A stretch of 64,000 nt of DNA, taken from positions 1 to 64,000 of the forward strand of contig URQQ01000009.1 of assembly GCA_900549995.1 (NCBI GenBank), given 5' to 3'. Below the pieces are notes generated by a model that did no database searches, was not told the origin of the DNA, and was given only the letters and a program-made list of their open reading frames with translations. How positions within the stretch are numbered: the stretch's first letter is position 1; each line of letters begins with the position of its first letter. Of the stretch, positions 25,290 to 36,200 are shown one piece after another. The translations under genes were made by a program, and so were the position numbers. This DNA comes from an uncultured Lachnospiraceae bacterium (GTDB lineage Bacteria; Bacillota; Clostridia; Lachnospirales; Lachnospiraceae).

Positions 25290-26507
25290 TTATTTTATCT
25301 CAGCTTTCTTATAAATCTTGTACAATACAGGTTGAAGAATCAGACATACTACAGCATAAATGGGAATAATAACAACCGCTGTGGTCATTACTTTTCCACC
25401 TATCTCCACAAGTCCAGATTCCTTAATATCCAAATATATTTCTAGCAACTGGTCTGGAAAGAAAGAACATATTTCTGGTAATGTAATGATTCTGCTTAAA
25501 AACGGAAATGCACATAATACAAGAAATGGCATAATAATTGCAGTTGGAGTAGAACGTGTAATTGCTGATACAAGCATTGCCAGCGTGGAGGCAAACACCG
25601 TTCCAACGTATCCCCCTAAAACAATAAAAACATATGCCTGCAAAAAGGTAATATTATAAGTGCTTCGCCACAAATCTAATTGAATTGGACAATTTGCACC
25701 ATCGGCACCCAACACTAAAAGTACAATAGCGGTATATAAAAATACAAATATGACATAGATTCCCGAAGTAACACAAAAACCTGCAGCTACCTTTGACAAA
25801 ATCCCTTTGTTTCTTCCTAATCTGGTTGAGAAGAAAATGGAGTCTGCTTTGATCTGAAACTCATCAGAAAAAATTCCAGACACAAAAAATCCTATCAGTA
25901 ACGCTAAAAACATAAGAAATGTAGATATATTCTGCAATAATGCTGCCCATCCATCTGTATATTCATAGTAAAAAGGGGTTTTAAGATTTTCATATTTTTG
26001 AATCAAAAAATCTTTTTCCTTTTCTGTGAAACTTTCTTCACTAGAATTAAGCCATTCCACCAGGGTAGAAATTCTTTTTTCATAAACTTTTCCTACTTCC
26101 TCATTAGAAACACTGTCAACCGCAAAATAATTGAAATCTCTATATTCACTAAATGCTCCACTGATAACAGCGATAATGCCTGAAATCCCCTGCTTTTTCG
26201 AGTATGCTTTGTTCTGTTCTTCTATATCATCCGATAATGCTTCTTCAGAATTGTTAATCGAAGTGTTTTCTGCAAGGACTTCCCTAAATACATCTTCCGT
26301 CAGGTATCCTGCCCATTTGTTTTCATCTTCTTTCAGATTTCTTGCTGCTGAAATTCCTGTGGAGTGATTCCCGTTTTCATCCACATATTCCACTCTATTG
26401 ATTGTCAAGATACTGATTACAATAAGTACTACGAATAAAACTATGACTGTAATTCTGTTTTTCGTTTTAGAAAATATCTTTTTTATTTCAAATCGCAGCA
26501 TTTTCAT
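25290..26507 (-). CDS. ABC-2 type transporter permease
   Basis: A 405-residue membrane protein. One TM near the N-terminus (ITVIVLFVVLIVISILTI) is followed by a roughly 150-residue outside loop and five more TM helices, the layout of ABC-2/NatB-type exporters. It overlaps the ATPase gene by 20 bp, so the two should form one transporter. Possible cargo is a lipid, peptide or antibiotic; nothing in the sequence decides this. A GGCAGGTG site serves the ATG at 26507 or the ATG two codons on. Confidence 0.85.
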   Translation of the reverse strand: MKMLRFEIKKIFSKTKNRITVIVLFVVLIVISILTINRVEYVDENGNHSTGISAARNLKEDENKWAGYLTEDVFREVLAENTSINNSEEALSDDIEEQNKAYSKKQGISGIIAVISGAFSEYRDFNYFAVDSVSNEEVGKVYEKRISTLVEWLNSSEESFTEKEKDFLIQKYENLKTPFYYEYTDGWAALLQNISTFLMFLALLIGFFVSGIFSDEFQIKADSIFFSTRLGRNKGILSKVAAGFCVTSGIYVIFVFLYTAIVLLVLGADGANCPIQLDLWRSTYNITFLQAYVFIVLGGYVGTVFASTLAMLVSAITRSTPTAIIMPFLVLCAFPFLSRIITLPEICSFFPDQLLEIYLDIKESGLVEIGGKVMTTAVVIIPIYAVVCLILQPVLYKIYKKAEIK

Positions 26508-27375
26508 CACCTGCCTTTTCTCCAAAATAATATAAGAATACATCTTCCAATGATGCTTCTACAAGTTTCGCATTGATATACGGTTTTTCATGGGAAATAA
26601 TCCTCAGCATGACACCATTCGGCTCTGCTTTTATGTTTGAAATTTTATACTTTTCCATAAATCCTGTTACCATATTCTTCTCAACAAAACATTCCCATAC
26701 AGATTCAGGCATATTGTTTATCAGCTCATCGGCAGTCCCTTTGTACATCAGCTGCCCATCTTTCATCAGCCATATCTCATTCGCTATATACTCAATATCA
26801 GAAACAATATGCGTAGATAAAAGCACCAGTCTGTCTACTGATAATTCACTAATTAAGTTTCGGAAACGTATTCTTTCATTTGGGTCAAGACCTGCTGTTG
26901 GCTCATCCAATATCAAGATTTTGGGATTGTTCAACATAGCTTGTGCAATACCAGCTCTGCGCTTCATTCCACCAGATAATTTTTTCATTTTCTTATTTGC
27001 TGCCTTAGAAAGCCCAACTTTTGCAATCAATTCTTTCACTCTTTTCTTTGCAACAACTGGGCGGATTCCCTTTAATGCTGCAACATAAAGCAAATAATCC
27101 TGTACAGTAAATTCAGGGTAAAATCCGAACTCTTGGGGCAAATACCCTAACAGTTTACGATAGTCGCTATCCATTTCAAAAATATCTTTTCCATTACAGC
27201 GTATCGTTCCACTTGTAGGTTTCAACAAAGTACACAACATTCGCATCAAGGTTGTTTTTCCTGCTCCATTTACGCCTAACAGTCCATACACACCATTTGT
27301 CATGGTAAGATTCATATGATTTACGGCGGTAAAACTTCCAAATTTCTTTGTTAAATTATTCAGTTCTAATTTCAT
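26488..27375 (-). CDS. ABC transporter ATP-binding protein
   Basis: A 295-residue cytoplasmic ATPase of the NatA/BcrA exporter type. Walker A GVNGAGKTT (about 34-42), Q-loop LPQEFGFYP, signature LSGGMKRRAGIAQA, Walker B ILILDEPTAGLD and H-loop STHIVSD are all intact. A C-terminal roughly 80-residue extension follows, as is common in ABC-2 exporters. It overlaps the 6-TM protein gene upstream (20 bp) and the permease gene downstream, showing tight coupling. Confidence 0.95.
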   Translation of the reverse strand: MKLELNNLTKKFGSFTAVNHMNLTMTNGVYGLLGVNGAGKTTLMRMLCTLLKPTSGTIRCNGKDIFEMDSDYRKLLGYLPQEFGFYPEFTVQDYLLYVAALKGIRPVVAKKRVKELIAKVGLSKAANKKMKKLSGGMKRRAGIAQAMLNNPKILILDEPTAGLDPNERIRFRNLISELSVDRLVLLSTHIVSDIEYIANEIWLMKDGQLMYKGTADELINNMPESVWECFVEKNMVTGFMEKYKISNIKAEPNGVMLRIISHEKPYINAKLVEASLEDVFLYYFGEKAGDENAAI

Positions 27376-28120
27376 GAAATGCCACCTCCAAATAATTATC
27401 GCAGCTCTTTAAAATACGGTATATACTAAAAGCCAAAAAAAGTATCGCAACACTTAGGAAAACTAACCAGATGGGAATAGCAATCACTGGATAAATACTT
27501 TCATTTAAAACGATAAATAGCCATATCGCACTCCATAAAACACATGAAACAATCGCAACTGTTTCATTAAAAAAATATCTGCTGCACAATATTCCAAAAC
27601 AGATACAGGCTGTTACACAAAGAGGAAAAAGAAATTGTATTACCAATTCTAATAATTCAAAATGCAACCTTGTTGAAACTATTCCCAAAAATAAAGTAAC
27701 TAAAAAAAGGTCTGTTATTCCAAACAAAAGCATACGTGCTGCATATACCTGTTTCAGCGAATAATAGGACGTGGCTTCTATTTCCATGCAACCGCATGAT
27801 CTGTTTTTCCACAATTCGGGAATCACAAGGATTACAAACAGCGTTGCCACTATACCCATACTTCTTTGTATATAAATTTCATCATTCACAGAAACCAAAG
27901 CAATCCATAATGCTAGTAAAATCAAGGATTGGAGTACCCACCATCTTTTTTTTATCACTTTTAACTGTATCCACAAAAATTCACGATAAGATAGTACCTT
28001 TTCCTGTTCTGTCATTAAAAAAGCACTTTTAGATTTAAGTATTGTTTCCTTTATTTTTTCTTCATGTGGTTTAACTTTTATGACCCTCTTACTCATCTTT
28101 GCTTGTTTCTCCCCTTTCAT
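27356..28120 (-). CDS. Six-TM membrane protein of the sigma/ABC operon
   Basis: A 254-residue protein: about 60 basic, soluble residues (KVKPHEEKIKETILKSK) and then six TM helices. AAAGGAGGAG precedes the ATG. It overlaps the sigma-factor gene by 32 bp and the ATPase gene by 20 bp. I recognise no family. It could be a second transporter permease, or, because it directly follows an ECF sigma gene where an anti-sigma factor usually sits, a membrane anti-sigma with its binding part in the N-terminus. Neither role is proved. Confidence 0.7.
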   Translation of the reverse strand: MKGEKQAKMSKRVIKVKPHEEKIKETILKSKSAFLMTEQEKVLSYREFLWIQLKVIKKRWWVLQSLILLALWIALVSVNDEIYIQRSMGIVATLFVILVIPELWKNRSCGCMEIEATSYYSLKQVYAARMLLFGITDLFLVTLFLGIVSTRLHFELLELVIQFLFPLCVTACICFGILCSRYFFNETVAIVSCVLWSAIWLFIVLNESIYPVIAIPIWLVFLSVAILFLAFSIYRILKSCDNYLEVAFHEIRTE

Positions 28121-28649
28121 AGTTCTCCTCCTTTCTCAGCAGCTCTTTCAATAGCTTTTTTCCACGCCCTAAGCGATATTTTACCAACGGAATCCCTATC
28201 TGCAATGTTCTCGCAATCTCTGTCAATTTCAATTCCTGAAAATAATAAAGTGTCAGTATTTCTCTTAACTCATCTGGTAATTGTTGGAGTGTCTGTTCTA
28301 CGAAAATTTTGTTTAGAATATTTTCCGTCTGATATTGTTCTGAGTTTTTATCTTCTGCAAATTCCATTTCTTCCATGGGTATCTCTTTTACCTTTTTTAT
28401 ATAGTCTCTGCACAAGTTACCTGCTATCGTATATAAATAGTTCAAAGCTTTCCCTTTGTGATGGTAGTCGGACAATTTTGTAAAAAAGCGTACATATGTT
28501 TCTTGTGTTAAGTCCTCTGCATAGTCTTTATCAGGGCAATGATAATAGCAATAAGTTAAAATCTCCAAATAATACTTACGGACAAATATATCAAATGCTG
28601 CATCATCGCCCTGCTTCATTTTTTTAATTAATAGAAAATCGCTGTACAC
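28089..28649 (-). CDS. ECF-type RNA polymerase sigma factor
   Basis: A 186-residue sigma factor with region 2 (FDIFVRKYYLEILTYCYYHC; DYAEDLTQETYVRFF; GKALNYLYTIAGNLCRDYI) and region 4 (LQQLPDELREILTLYYFQEL; LTEIARTLQIGIPLVKYRL). I place the start at GTG 28649, where GGGAGG sits 5 bases upstream; the earlier ATG at 28694 has no such site. It heads a run of six close or overlapping genes ending at the KTR gene and probably controls them in response to envelope stress. The N-terminal zinc-finger anti-sigma usually paired with such factors is missing. Confidence 0.92.
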   Translation of the reverse strand: MYSDFLLIKKMKQGDDAAFDIFVRKYYLEILTYCYYHCPDKDYAEDLTQETYVRFFTKLSDYHHKGKALNYLYTIAGNLCRDYIKKVKEIPMEEMEFAEDKNSEQYQTENILNKIFVEQTLQQLPDELREILTLYYFQELKLTEIARTLQIGIPLVKYRLGRGKKLLKELLRKEENYERGETSKDE

Positions 28650-29058
28650 AAAATCCTCCCTTCTACTCATCGTTAATTCAGAATGGTTATCCACTCTATT
28701 ATATATAACGAATCAAGAATATAAAAAGATAGTATAAATACCAAAAACATTAATTTGTGTATCAACTGTGCATATTTTGCGACTTCTGCTTTTCACCAGT
28801 GATATTCTATCTACAAAAAATCATTTATTTAAGCTTTTTTGATTTTGTACGCATATGCCCTTTAAAAACATTGCAGATATTGCTATTTGAGATGCCAAAT
28901 GATAAACTGACTTTATACCAGACTTCACCAATAAACAGTAAATGATGTTTTGATGATGGATACAAATAAAAATTTCTGTTGCTGTTAGGCTCCACAAGGC
29001 AATAAAAGATTATGTATTACTGCTCTGTCAATACTTTATAATGAAAGGATGTGTTAAA
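28650..29058. other. Non-coding gap between sigma operon and second Uma2 gene
   Basis: About 410 bp, AT-rich, with divergent genes at both ends, so it should hold two promoters. I see no credible gene. The tract around 28700-28735 is very AT-rich (TATATATAAC on the plus strand) and could carry the sigma operon promoter, but no clean ECF -35 could be assigned. Confidence 0.5.
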
Positions 29059-29604
29059 TTGCCACTGCCAAATCAGAAAAAAGAATATACAATTGAAGAT
29101 ATCTACGCATTACCTGATGGGACACGTGCCGAGCTAATTGATGGACAGCTTTATTATATGGCACCGCCAAGCCGAAAACATCAACGATATACTGTTGAAT
29201 TGTCCACCTTAATCAATAACTACCTGAGAGAAAAGGGCGGTCCCTGCGAAGTCGATATTGCACCTTTCGCCGTGTTCCTCAATGAAGATGATGCAAAATA
29301 TGTCGAGCCTGACATCAGCGTTATCTGTAATCCCGAGAAACTTACAGATAAGGGCTGTAATGGTGCTCCGGACTGGATCATTGAAATAGTATCACCAGGC
29401 AGCCGGCGTATGGATTATTCTATAAAACTATTTAAATACCGCTCTGCCGGAGTCCGGGAATACTGGATTGTCGACCCTGACAAAAACTTGATATTGGTCT
29501 ATAACTTTGAAAATGAGGATTCACAGCAATGTACCTTTTCTGATTCCATTAAGGCCGGGATTTATGAGGATTTGGTCATCGATTTTGGACAATTAAATAT
29601 ATAA
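29059..29604 (+). CDS. Uma2 family protein (DUF820), copy 2
   Basis: A 181-residue paralogue of the protein at 11984, alike over its full length (ELIDGQLYYMAPPS, YVEPDISVI, DWIIEIVSPGS, EYWIVDPDKN). The conserved leader AAGGATGTGTTAAA places the start at a TTG (29059), at the position where copy 1 has ATG; an ATG at 29041 overlaps the ribosome site. It stands alone between the sigma operon and the Ogt gene. Function unknown; the fold is that of PD-(D/E)XK nucleases. Confidence 0.87.
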   Translation: MPLPNQKKEYTIEDIYALPDGTRAELIDGQLYYMAPPSRKHQRYTVELSTLINNYLREKGGPCEVDIAPFAVFLNEDDAKYVEPDISVICNPEKLTDKGCNGAPDWIIEIVSPGSRRMDYSIKLFKYRSAGVREYWIVDPDKNLILVYNFENEDSQQCTFSDSIKAGIYEDLVIDFGQLNI

Positions 29605-29651
29605 TGTAGATATTCCAATTCTTTCAAAGCACGAACACAGGAGGAAAAACC

Positions 29652-30191
29652 ATGTATTACTCAACCACATATCCATCCCCCATCGGCCTGATCACCTTGG
29701 CAGGCAGCGAGAACAGCATCGCTGGATTATGGCTGGAACATCAGAAATATTTTCTGAACAGTCTGCCGGAACCACCTGTTCCCAGAGATGATCTTCCTGT
29801 TCTTTGCAAAGCAAAATCATGGCTTAACCGATATTTCTCAGGAGAAAAGCCGGCGATTGATGAACTGCCTCTTGCACCAATCGGAAGTCAATTCCGTCAG
29901 GATGTCTGGGCAATTCTGCGTCAAATTCCCTATGGTCAGGTGACCACCTACGGGGATATTGCAAAGGAAATGGCGCAAAAGATGGGACGGGATACCATGT
30001 CAGCCCAGGCAGTCGGCGGTGCTGTCGGGCATAATCCAATCTCCATTATCATTCCGTGCCACCGTGTTGTCGGTACTGACGGAAGTCTGACCGGATATGC
30101 CGGAGGGATAGATAAAAAGATTCAGCTTCTGAAACTCGAAGGAGTTGACCTTGCGGATCTGCATGTACCCAAAAAAGGGAGCGCAATATAA
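29652..30191 (+). CDS. ogt: Methylated-DNA-protein-cysteine methyltransferase
   Basis: A 179-residue DNA repair protein that moves the alkyl group of O6-alkylguanine to its own Cys. The active-site motif IIPCHRVVG has Cys136; the helix-turn-helix (GQVTTYGDIAKEM), AVGGAVGHNPI and the C-terminal GYAGGIDKKIQLL are intact. The N-terminal domain is short, as in Ogt. Acts once per molecule in the cytoplasm. An AGGAGG site lies about 8 bases before the ATG. It is 47 bp after the Uma2 gene and ends at a strong terminator. Confidence 0.94.
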   Translation: MYYSTTYPSPIGLITLAGSENSIAGLWLEHQKYFLNSLPEPPVPRDDLPVLCKAKSWLNRYFSGEKPAIDELPLAPIGSQFRQDVWAILRQIPYGQVTTYGDIAKEMAQKMGRDTMSAQAVGGAVGHNPISIIIPCHRVVGTDGSLTGYAGGIDKKIQLLKLEGVDLADLHVPKKGSAI

Positions 30192-30200
30192 TATATCACA

Positions 30201-30233
30201 AAAGACCCCATACTTTTTTTGCATGGGGTCTTT
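30201..30233. terminator. Bidirectional terminator
   Basis: AAAGACCCCAT (30201-30211) pairs perfectly with ATGGGGTCTTT (30223-30233). It lies between the convergent ogt and giant surface-protein genes, with T-rich flank TTTCTTTTAC on the plus strand. Confidence 0.85.
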
Positions 30234-30258
30234 CTTTTACTGCTTCTTTAAATGTTAC

Positions 30259-33200
30259 CTACCTTCTCTTCTTCATCAGAAGAATTGCTCCTGCCGCCAT
30301 GATCATTCCGAACAATGCCGCTCCTGCGTTCATATCATCGGATGTCTTAGCTGCCTTTACACCTGTTTTTGTGCCTTTGTTTCCTGCATTATCACCACTG
30401 GCATTCTGGCCTCCCTGTGCGCCTTTCTTTTCTCCATCATCTGCAAGTGCAATCATAAACGGAGATAAGCTGTCTGTTTTCACTTTCACTATTCCATTTT
30501 CGACAACCGCTTCCAGTTTCTCTGCTGTTCCATCATCTTTCACATGAACTACAATCGCTTTCTTACCATTATGCTCTGTTCCTACATGGAATGATAATGT
30601 GAACGGCCCATTAGCTTCCCCGGTAATCTCTACTTCATATGCACCGAGTACTACCGCGTTTTCGGGAAGCTCCTTCAGCATATCGTTATAGATATCTGCT
30701 TCCACTGCAATATGTGTTACCTGAAGGATTGCATCAGCTGCAAACTCTCCTTCTACTATTACCTCAGACACTTTGCCATGTGCTGTCCCCGCAGTGATGC
30801 TGTTCTTTTGCTCCGACGGAGCTGGTCCTGGTTCCGGTGTCGGCTCTTTATCCGGCGTTGGTGTTGGTGCAGGATCTGGTGCCGGCTCTGGGTTCGGCGC
30901 TGGTTCCGGATCTGGTGTCGGTCCCGGGTCTGGTGTTGGTTCCGGATCCGGCTTCGGTGACAGCTCTGGGTTTTTATCCGGATTTTTCTCCAGACCAGCC
31001 ATGGCTTCATTTAATGCTGCCAATGCCGCATCAACCTCATCCTGTGCCGCATCTGCTTTCCCAAGAATCTCCTGTGCCGCTGCTTTTGCATCTGTGACTG
31101 CACGAAAACTTTCCGCTGTATAATCCGCCTCATTCAGCGCTGATGCCTTGTCAAATGCTGCCTGCAATGCTGTCTTATCTGCCACAGGAACTGGATTTTT
31201 AACCAGTGCATTTCTTGCATTATTCAATGTTTCAAGCGCATGGTCAATCGATGCCTGAACTGCGTCTTCCTGATCCAGTACATCCTGTGCTGCATCTTTT
31301 GCTGCCATAAGCGCTGCCCAGCTTTCTTCTGTATAATCTGCTTCTGTCAGTTCTTCAAGTGCTGTCACTGCATTCTGTAATGCTTCCTTATCCGCTGCCT
31401 CTGGTTTTGCTTCCAGCTGTGCTTTTGCATCTGCAATTGCTGTCAGAGCATGGTTCACCTCATCCTGTCTTGCATCTGCCTTCTCAAGAATTAACTGCGC
31501 TTCTGCCTTTGCAGCTGCAAGTATCTGCCAGCTATCTGCTGTATAGTTCTCTTCTTTCAGCTCATTCAGCCCATCTATTGCTTCCTTCAATGCTTTCACT
31601 GAGACCAGACCGTCTTTCGCACTGTTCAGATTTATAAGTGCTTCATCGACCATCTCCTGTGTAGCCTCTTCTTGAATTAATACTTCCTCAGCTGCTGTTT
31701 TTGCCGCTAATAATGCATCATAACTTGCTTTTGTATAATCGGTTTCTACAAGTGTTGAAAGTCCATCTACTGCAGCACGCAGCGCAGTCTTATCTGTCAC
31801 TTCTTCTTTTATTTCTTTAAATGTGACTTCAAATGTCTGATCTCCTGTAATATTCTCAAATGTATATTGATTCTCAGAGATCTCCGTTTCTGTTCCATTC
31901 ACGAGTACTTTATCAATTTCGTACCCTTCCTTCGGATGTACAAACAGTACCTTGGAAGAACCGCCAAATACAGTGACATTGCCTGTCTGGCTTACAGATC
32001 CGTTCTCCCCTGCTGTTACATTGATTGTATACTCAGCATCATTGGTGTAATAAACTTCTTTGACCTCTATATTTTTACCTTTTCTTCTGGAACCAAAAGC
32101 AAATTTACCTTTGCTCTCTCCGAAATTAACATCTGAAACGGTTCCGCAGCTCTGTCCATTTACAGTTAATGTCAGGTCATAATTCCCGGCACTATTTTTT
32201 GTAAACTGTAGTTTTACCTCATTCTCCTGCCCGGCCACAAGCTTTGCTGACTGTTCTGGGAAATCTCCATAACCGGCTCCTGAGGATGCCTTATCATAGA
32301 ACCATGCTGCTCTGCCGGAATCCGGATCAGTTTCGAAACCGAGACGGATATAGCTGGCTGTACTTCCATCTGATGTACCATCCGTTTTCACATCGAACAG
32401 CATCTGGTCTGTGATTGAATCTACCGTAAACCTTGTGTAGAATGTTCCTTCAGAAAGTTCCGGTGCGTTGGTATCCATTGCAATGGCGAAATTTTCATCT
32501 GTACCATCTGCAAGATTCAGTTTCAGACTTCCTTCTTCCACTTTGCTGCCTGTCAGCAGGTTCCCTTCATATGCGGCTTCTGTATTCACATTATAATCCT
32601 GATGATACGTTACTGCTTCCTCCGGAGCTTCTACCTCATCCGTAAATGTAATATCCAGCGTATGATTTCCCTGAATGTTCTCGAATGTATATTGGTTCTC
32701 TTTGACATCTGCCTGAACACCATCGACCGCAACAACTGCCCGGTATCCATCCTCCGGTATAAACTGAATCGTCTTGTCCGTACCTGCAAATGTCGGAAGT
32801 TCACCCATCTGGCTTATGGTTCCGTGTTCTGTACCTGTAACTGTTAATACATGTTCTGCGGCGTTACTGTAATACACTTCTTTTACTGTATAATTCTTTG
32901 TCGTTCTCCTTGCTGCAAATCCATAAGTTCCGGCTCCGCCTGCATACTTCACATCTGTGACAGATCCCATATCAGCCCCATCAACTGTAAGATGGAGAGT
33001 GTAGATATCTTTCGATGTCTCTGTAAAATCAAGCCGGAGTGTGTGATCCTCATTTTCTGTCAGCGGCGCCACACCGCCTCCATTAGAGAAATTTCCCCAT
33101 CCCTGGCCGGACTGGGCTTTATCAAAGAACCAGTTCCCTGTTTCACTTGATGGACTAAGATAGTCGAATCCAATCCGGATGGCACTGTCTCCATTTTTCT

Positions 33201-36200
33201 TCACATCAAAGATGACCTGATCCTTACCATTAACATCATTTACCTCTGAACTATCCACACTGAACCTTGTATAGAATGTTCCGCTTGAGAGTTCCGGCGC
33301 GTTTTTATCTGCTGCTGTCGTAACAACCTGCTGGTTATCTCCGGTACCATTTACCACCATTTTCAGCGCACCATCTGCCACTTCCGTATTGAATGCTCCG
33401 TCAAAGTCAGCCTCTGTATCTACAAGATAATCTGCATGATAACTCTTTGCCTCTTCTTCGGCACCACTGAAAGTTACTTCTAATGTGTGATCACCCTGAA
33501 GATATTCGAATGTATAGGAGTCAGCAATTTCTACTTCTTGTCCATCTACTTTTACTCCTGTAATGCTTTCACCTTCATCCGGTGTAAAGGTAAATGTTTT
33601 ATCTGCTTCCATAAATGATGTCACTGCACCTGTCTGGCTCACAGTTCCGCCCTTGGATGCACTCACATGAATTGTGACTGGCTCTGCATCTGTGTAGTAG
33701 AGCTCTGCTACCCGGAATGTCTTGCCGCTGTTTCTTGTCTCAAATGCCGGTAATCCGGTTCCAGACACATACGAAAGCGTCTTATCTGATACTTTCTGTC
33801 CATTGATCCAGAGCGATGCGTAATTGACATCATCTGCACTGGAATCGAATTTCATCATGATTTCAAAATCTTCTCCGGCTGCAATGTTGTCTCCGCCGTT
33901 CCACTCACCCCAGCCGCTGACTGCTCCATCCCAGAACCAATGGCTTGCTTCCCAGCCAGTACGAATACGTCTTGTTTCATCTTCTCCGATAATGCTAAAC
34001 AGGTTCTGGTCTGTTACATTATCAAGATTGAGACGTGCGTAGTAATATCCATGGTCAATTGCTGCCGCGTCTGTAATCTTTGAAGCTTCTCCATTGCCAA
34101 GCTTCAGATTCCATCTGCCATCTTTCACTTCACTTGTACCAGCTGTCACTGCGGGTGCTGTTTCTTTTGAATCTGTAAAATCTTTATGATACATTGTCTT
34201 TGTATAGTCGATCAAAGTCTCTTTCATAAGATTCAATGCGTTATATAACGCTCTTGCTGCTTCATTGAACTCACTTTGTTCCCCTGTCTCACTGCATTGA
34301 TCTCCCAATGCGATTGCCGCATTTAAAGCATCCACACTTGCCTGAGGGTACTGGCCTCTGCCTTCTCCTGCTTCCGCTGTCGCTGCCAGTTCTTTTGCCT
34401 CTTTCAGAAGTTTCGAAAGAAGTGTATAGTCGGCATCTGCCGGCAGATAGGCTTTCGCGGAAGGAAGTTCTGTAATATGTCCGTCTGCGCTTGTCAATAA
34501 TACGGTGACTGTCACCTCAGCCATGGAATCTGTCAGATTCTTAAACCGTGCTTTCACGATCTCATTGTCAGCTTCCTTAAATCCGTCCCATTTCTTCATG
34601 CCGAGGCGTACCGATACGAGACCTTCATCTGCTGCATCTGCAATATAATCCAGTTTTTCTTCATTCAGATATGTAAGACTGTCTGCAACAAATTCAACCT
34701 CTTCCGGATGATACCGCAATCTCACTTCTGCCGTCGAATACCTCTTGTAAACATATCCCATTCCTGCTGTAACATCAGTATTTCCGCCTTTTACATCCCT
34801 GGACGATGCTGTTGACGCAGCTTCGCCTGAAACTGCTGCCCCTCCATAAAGCTCTGCTTCTGTCAGGGAAATCCCTGCGCCGCCCACAACATTATCTGCA
34901 ACAACACGCACCGCTTTCGCTACTGTGGAATCAAACGTATGCACATTCAATCCTGGTGCCGCATCACTTGCCATCACAGCAGTTTCAAAGTTTTCTCCAT
35001 CTTCTGAGACATCAATATGATATGCATCTGCCCTCTGGTTCGGCACCCAGTCAAGAACAAGCCCATTTAGGATATGTTTTTCTTCCATTATAAGTGTAAT
35101 ACTGTTCTCCCCCACAAAACGGGTTGCCGCATTACCATCAACTGCAAGCTGTGCATTTTCACTTTCTGAAGATGCTGTGACCGTCATTTTCTCACCGGAT
35201 GGCCTGCTGTATGCTTCAATCACAACCGCATTCACCATGGCATTACTGCCATTTTTGCCTGTCAGCAGTACATCGACAAACCCATCTTTGGCCTCTGTCT
35301 CATAGACAAATGCCGCTGTTTTGTCTGCACCTTCTGCCTCTGTCTTTACATTATAGTTCTCTTTTACTGTCTTTCCATTCACGCCAATATCAAATGTATG
35401 GTCTGTGGAATCTGATTCTGCAAAATATAGTTTTACTCTGTAACTTCCAGGCATTGCTTTTACCTTATAACCAAACGCAGCACCTTCACGCGCTGTTGTC
35501 ATCACTGTTCCAAGGCCTGCATCCGGATCTGCATTCGTAACTACAGCCTCCATCACATTACTCTCACCATAATAACCTGCACCTGCTGCCGATGAATACT
35601 GGGCGTCTGCCGCGAGTCCATCTGCTGCTTCCCCTCCGGCATTAATCCGGCTTTCTGCTTCTTTGCGAATCTGTTTCTCAGCAGTGATACCGCTTAAGAC
35701 AGCCTCTTCTTTTTTACCGCTGTCATTATACGCCGACTGAAGTTTGACATCCAGAAGCCCATCTTTGGGATAAATACCTGTAATCGTCAGTTCCTTTGTA
35801 TCCTTATCAAGTACATAAGCTTCTTCCACAGTTTTGCCATTGACCAGAATGTCAAATGTCCTGTCCTTGTCTGTAGAATCTGGTTCTGTGAAGTATAATT
35901 TCAGTGTATATTCACCGTCAGTCGCATAAATCTTATACCCGATCTCTGTACCTCTTACACCCGTTTTATAAACTTCAACGTCAGCATTTGCTGTAAACCT
36001 GGTATTCTCTGTATAAGAACCTGACTGTTTTTCTGATTTCTTATATACTTGGTCCGCAGAGAATCCTTCGATTTCTTTGCCACCCACATTATAAGAATGT
36101 GAATGTTCGTCCATCTCCAGATACCACTGTGCCGAAACGGTATCTCCATTATCAGCTGCAAGGCTTAATACGCCTTCACTGCATGTCAGGTTCTGACCAT

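Noticed and set aside
24373..28649. A complete vancomycin-resistance (van) operon
   Set aside because: Only a VanY-type enzyme is present; there is no ligase, VanH, VanX or VanRS.
28757..28945. A 62-codon plus-strand frame in the gap before the second Uma2 gene
   Set aside because: No ribosome site and no recognisable protein character.
30712..31123. Long plus-strand frames rich in Gly-Ser or Arg-Trp across the giant gene
   Set aside because: They mirror the Pro-rich linker and FIVAR repeats of the minus-strand gene and lack ribosome sites.
30825..31800. CRISPR array
   Set aside because: The repeated DNA is in-frame coding repeat (Pro-rich linker and FIVAR), with no uniform repeat-spacer pattern.
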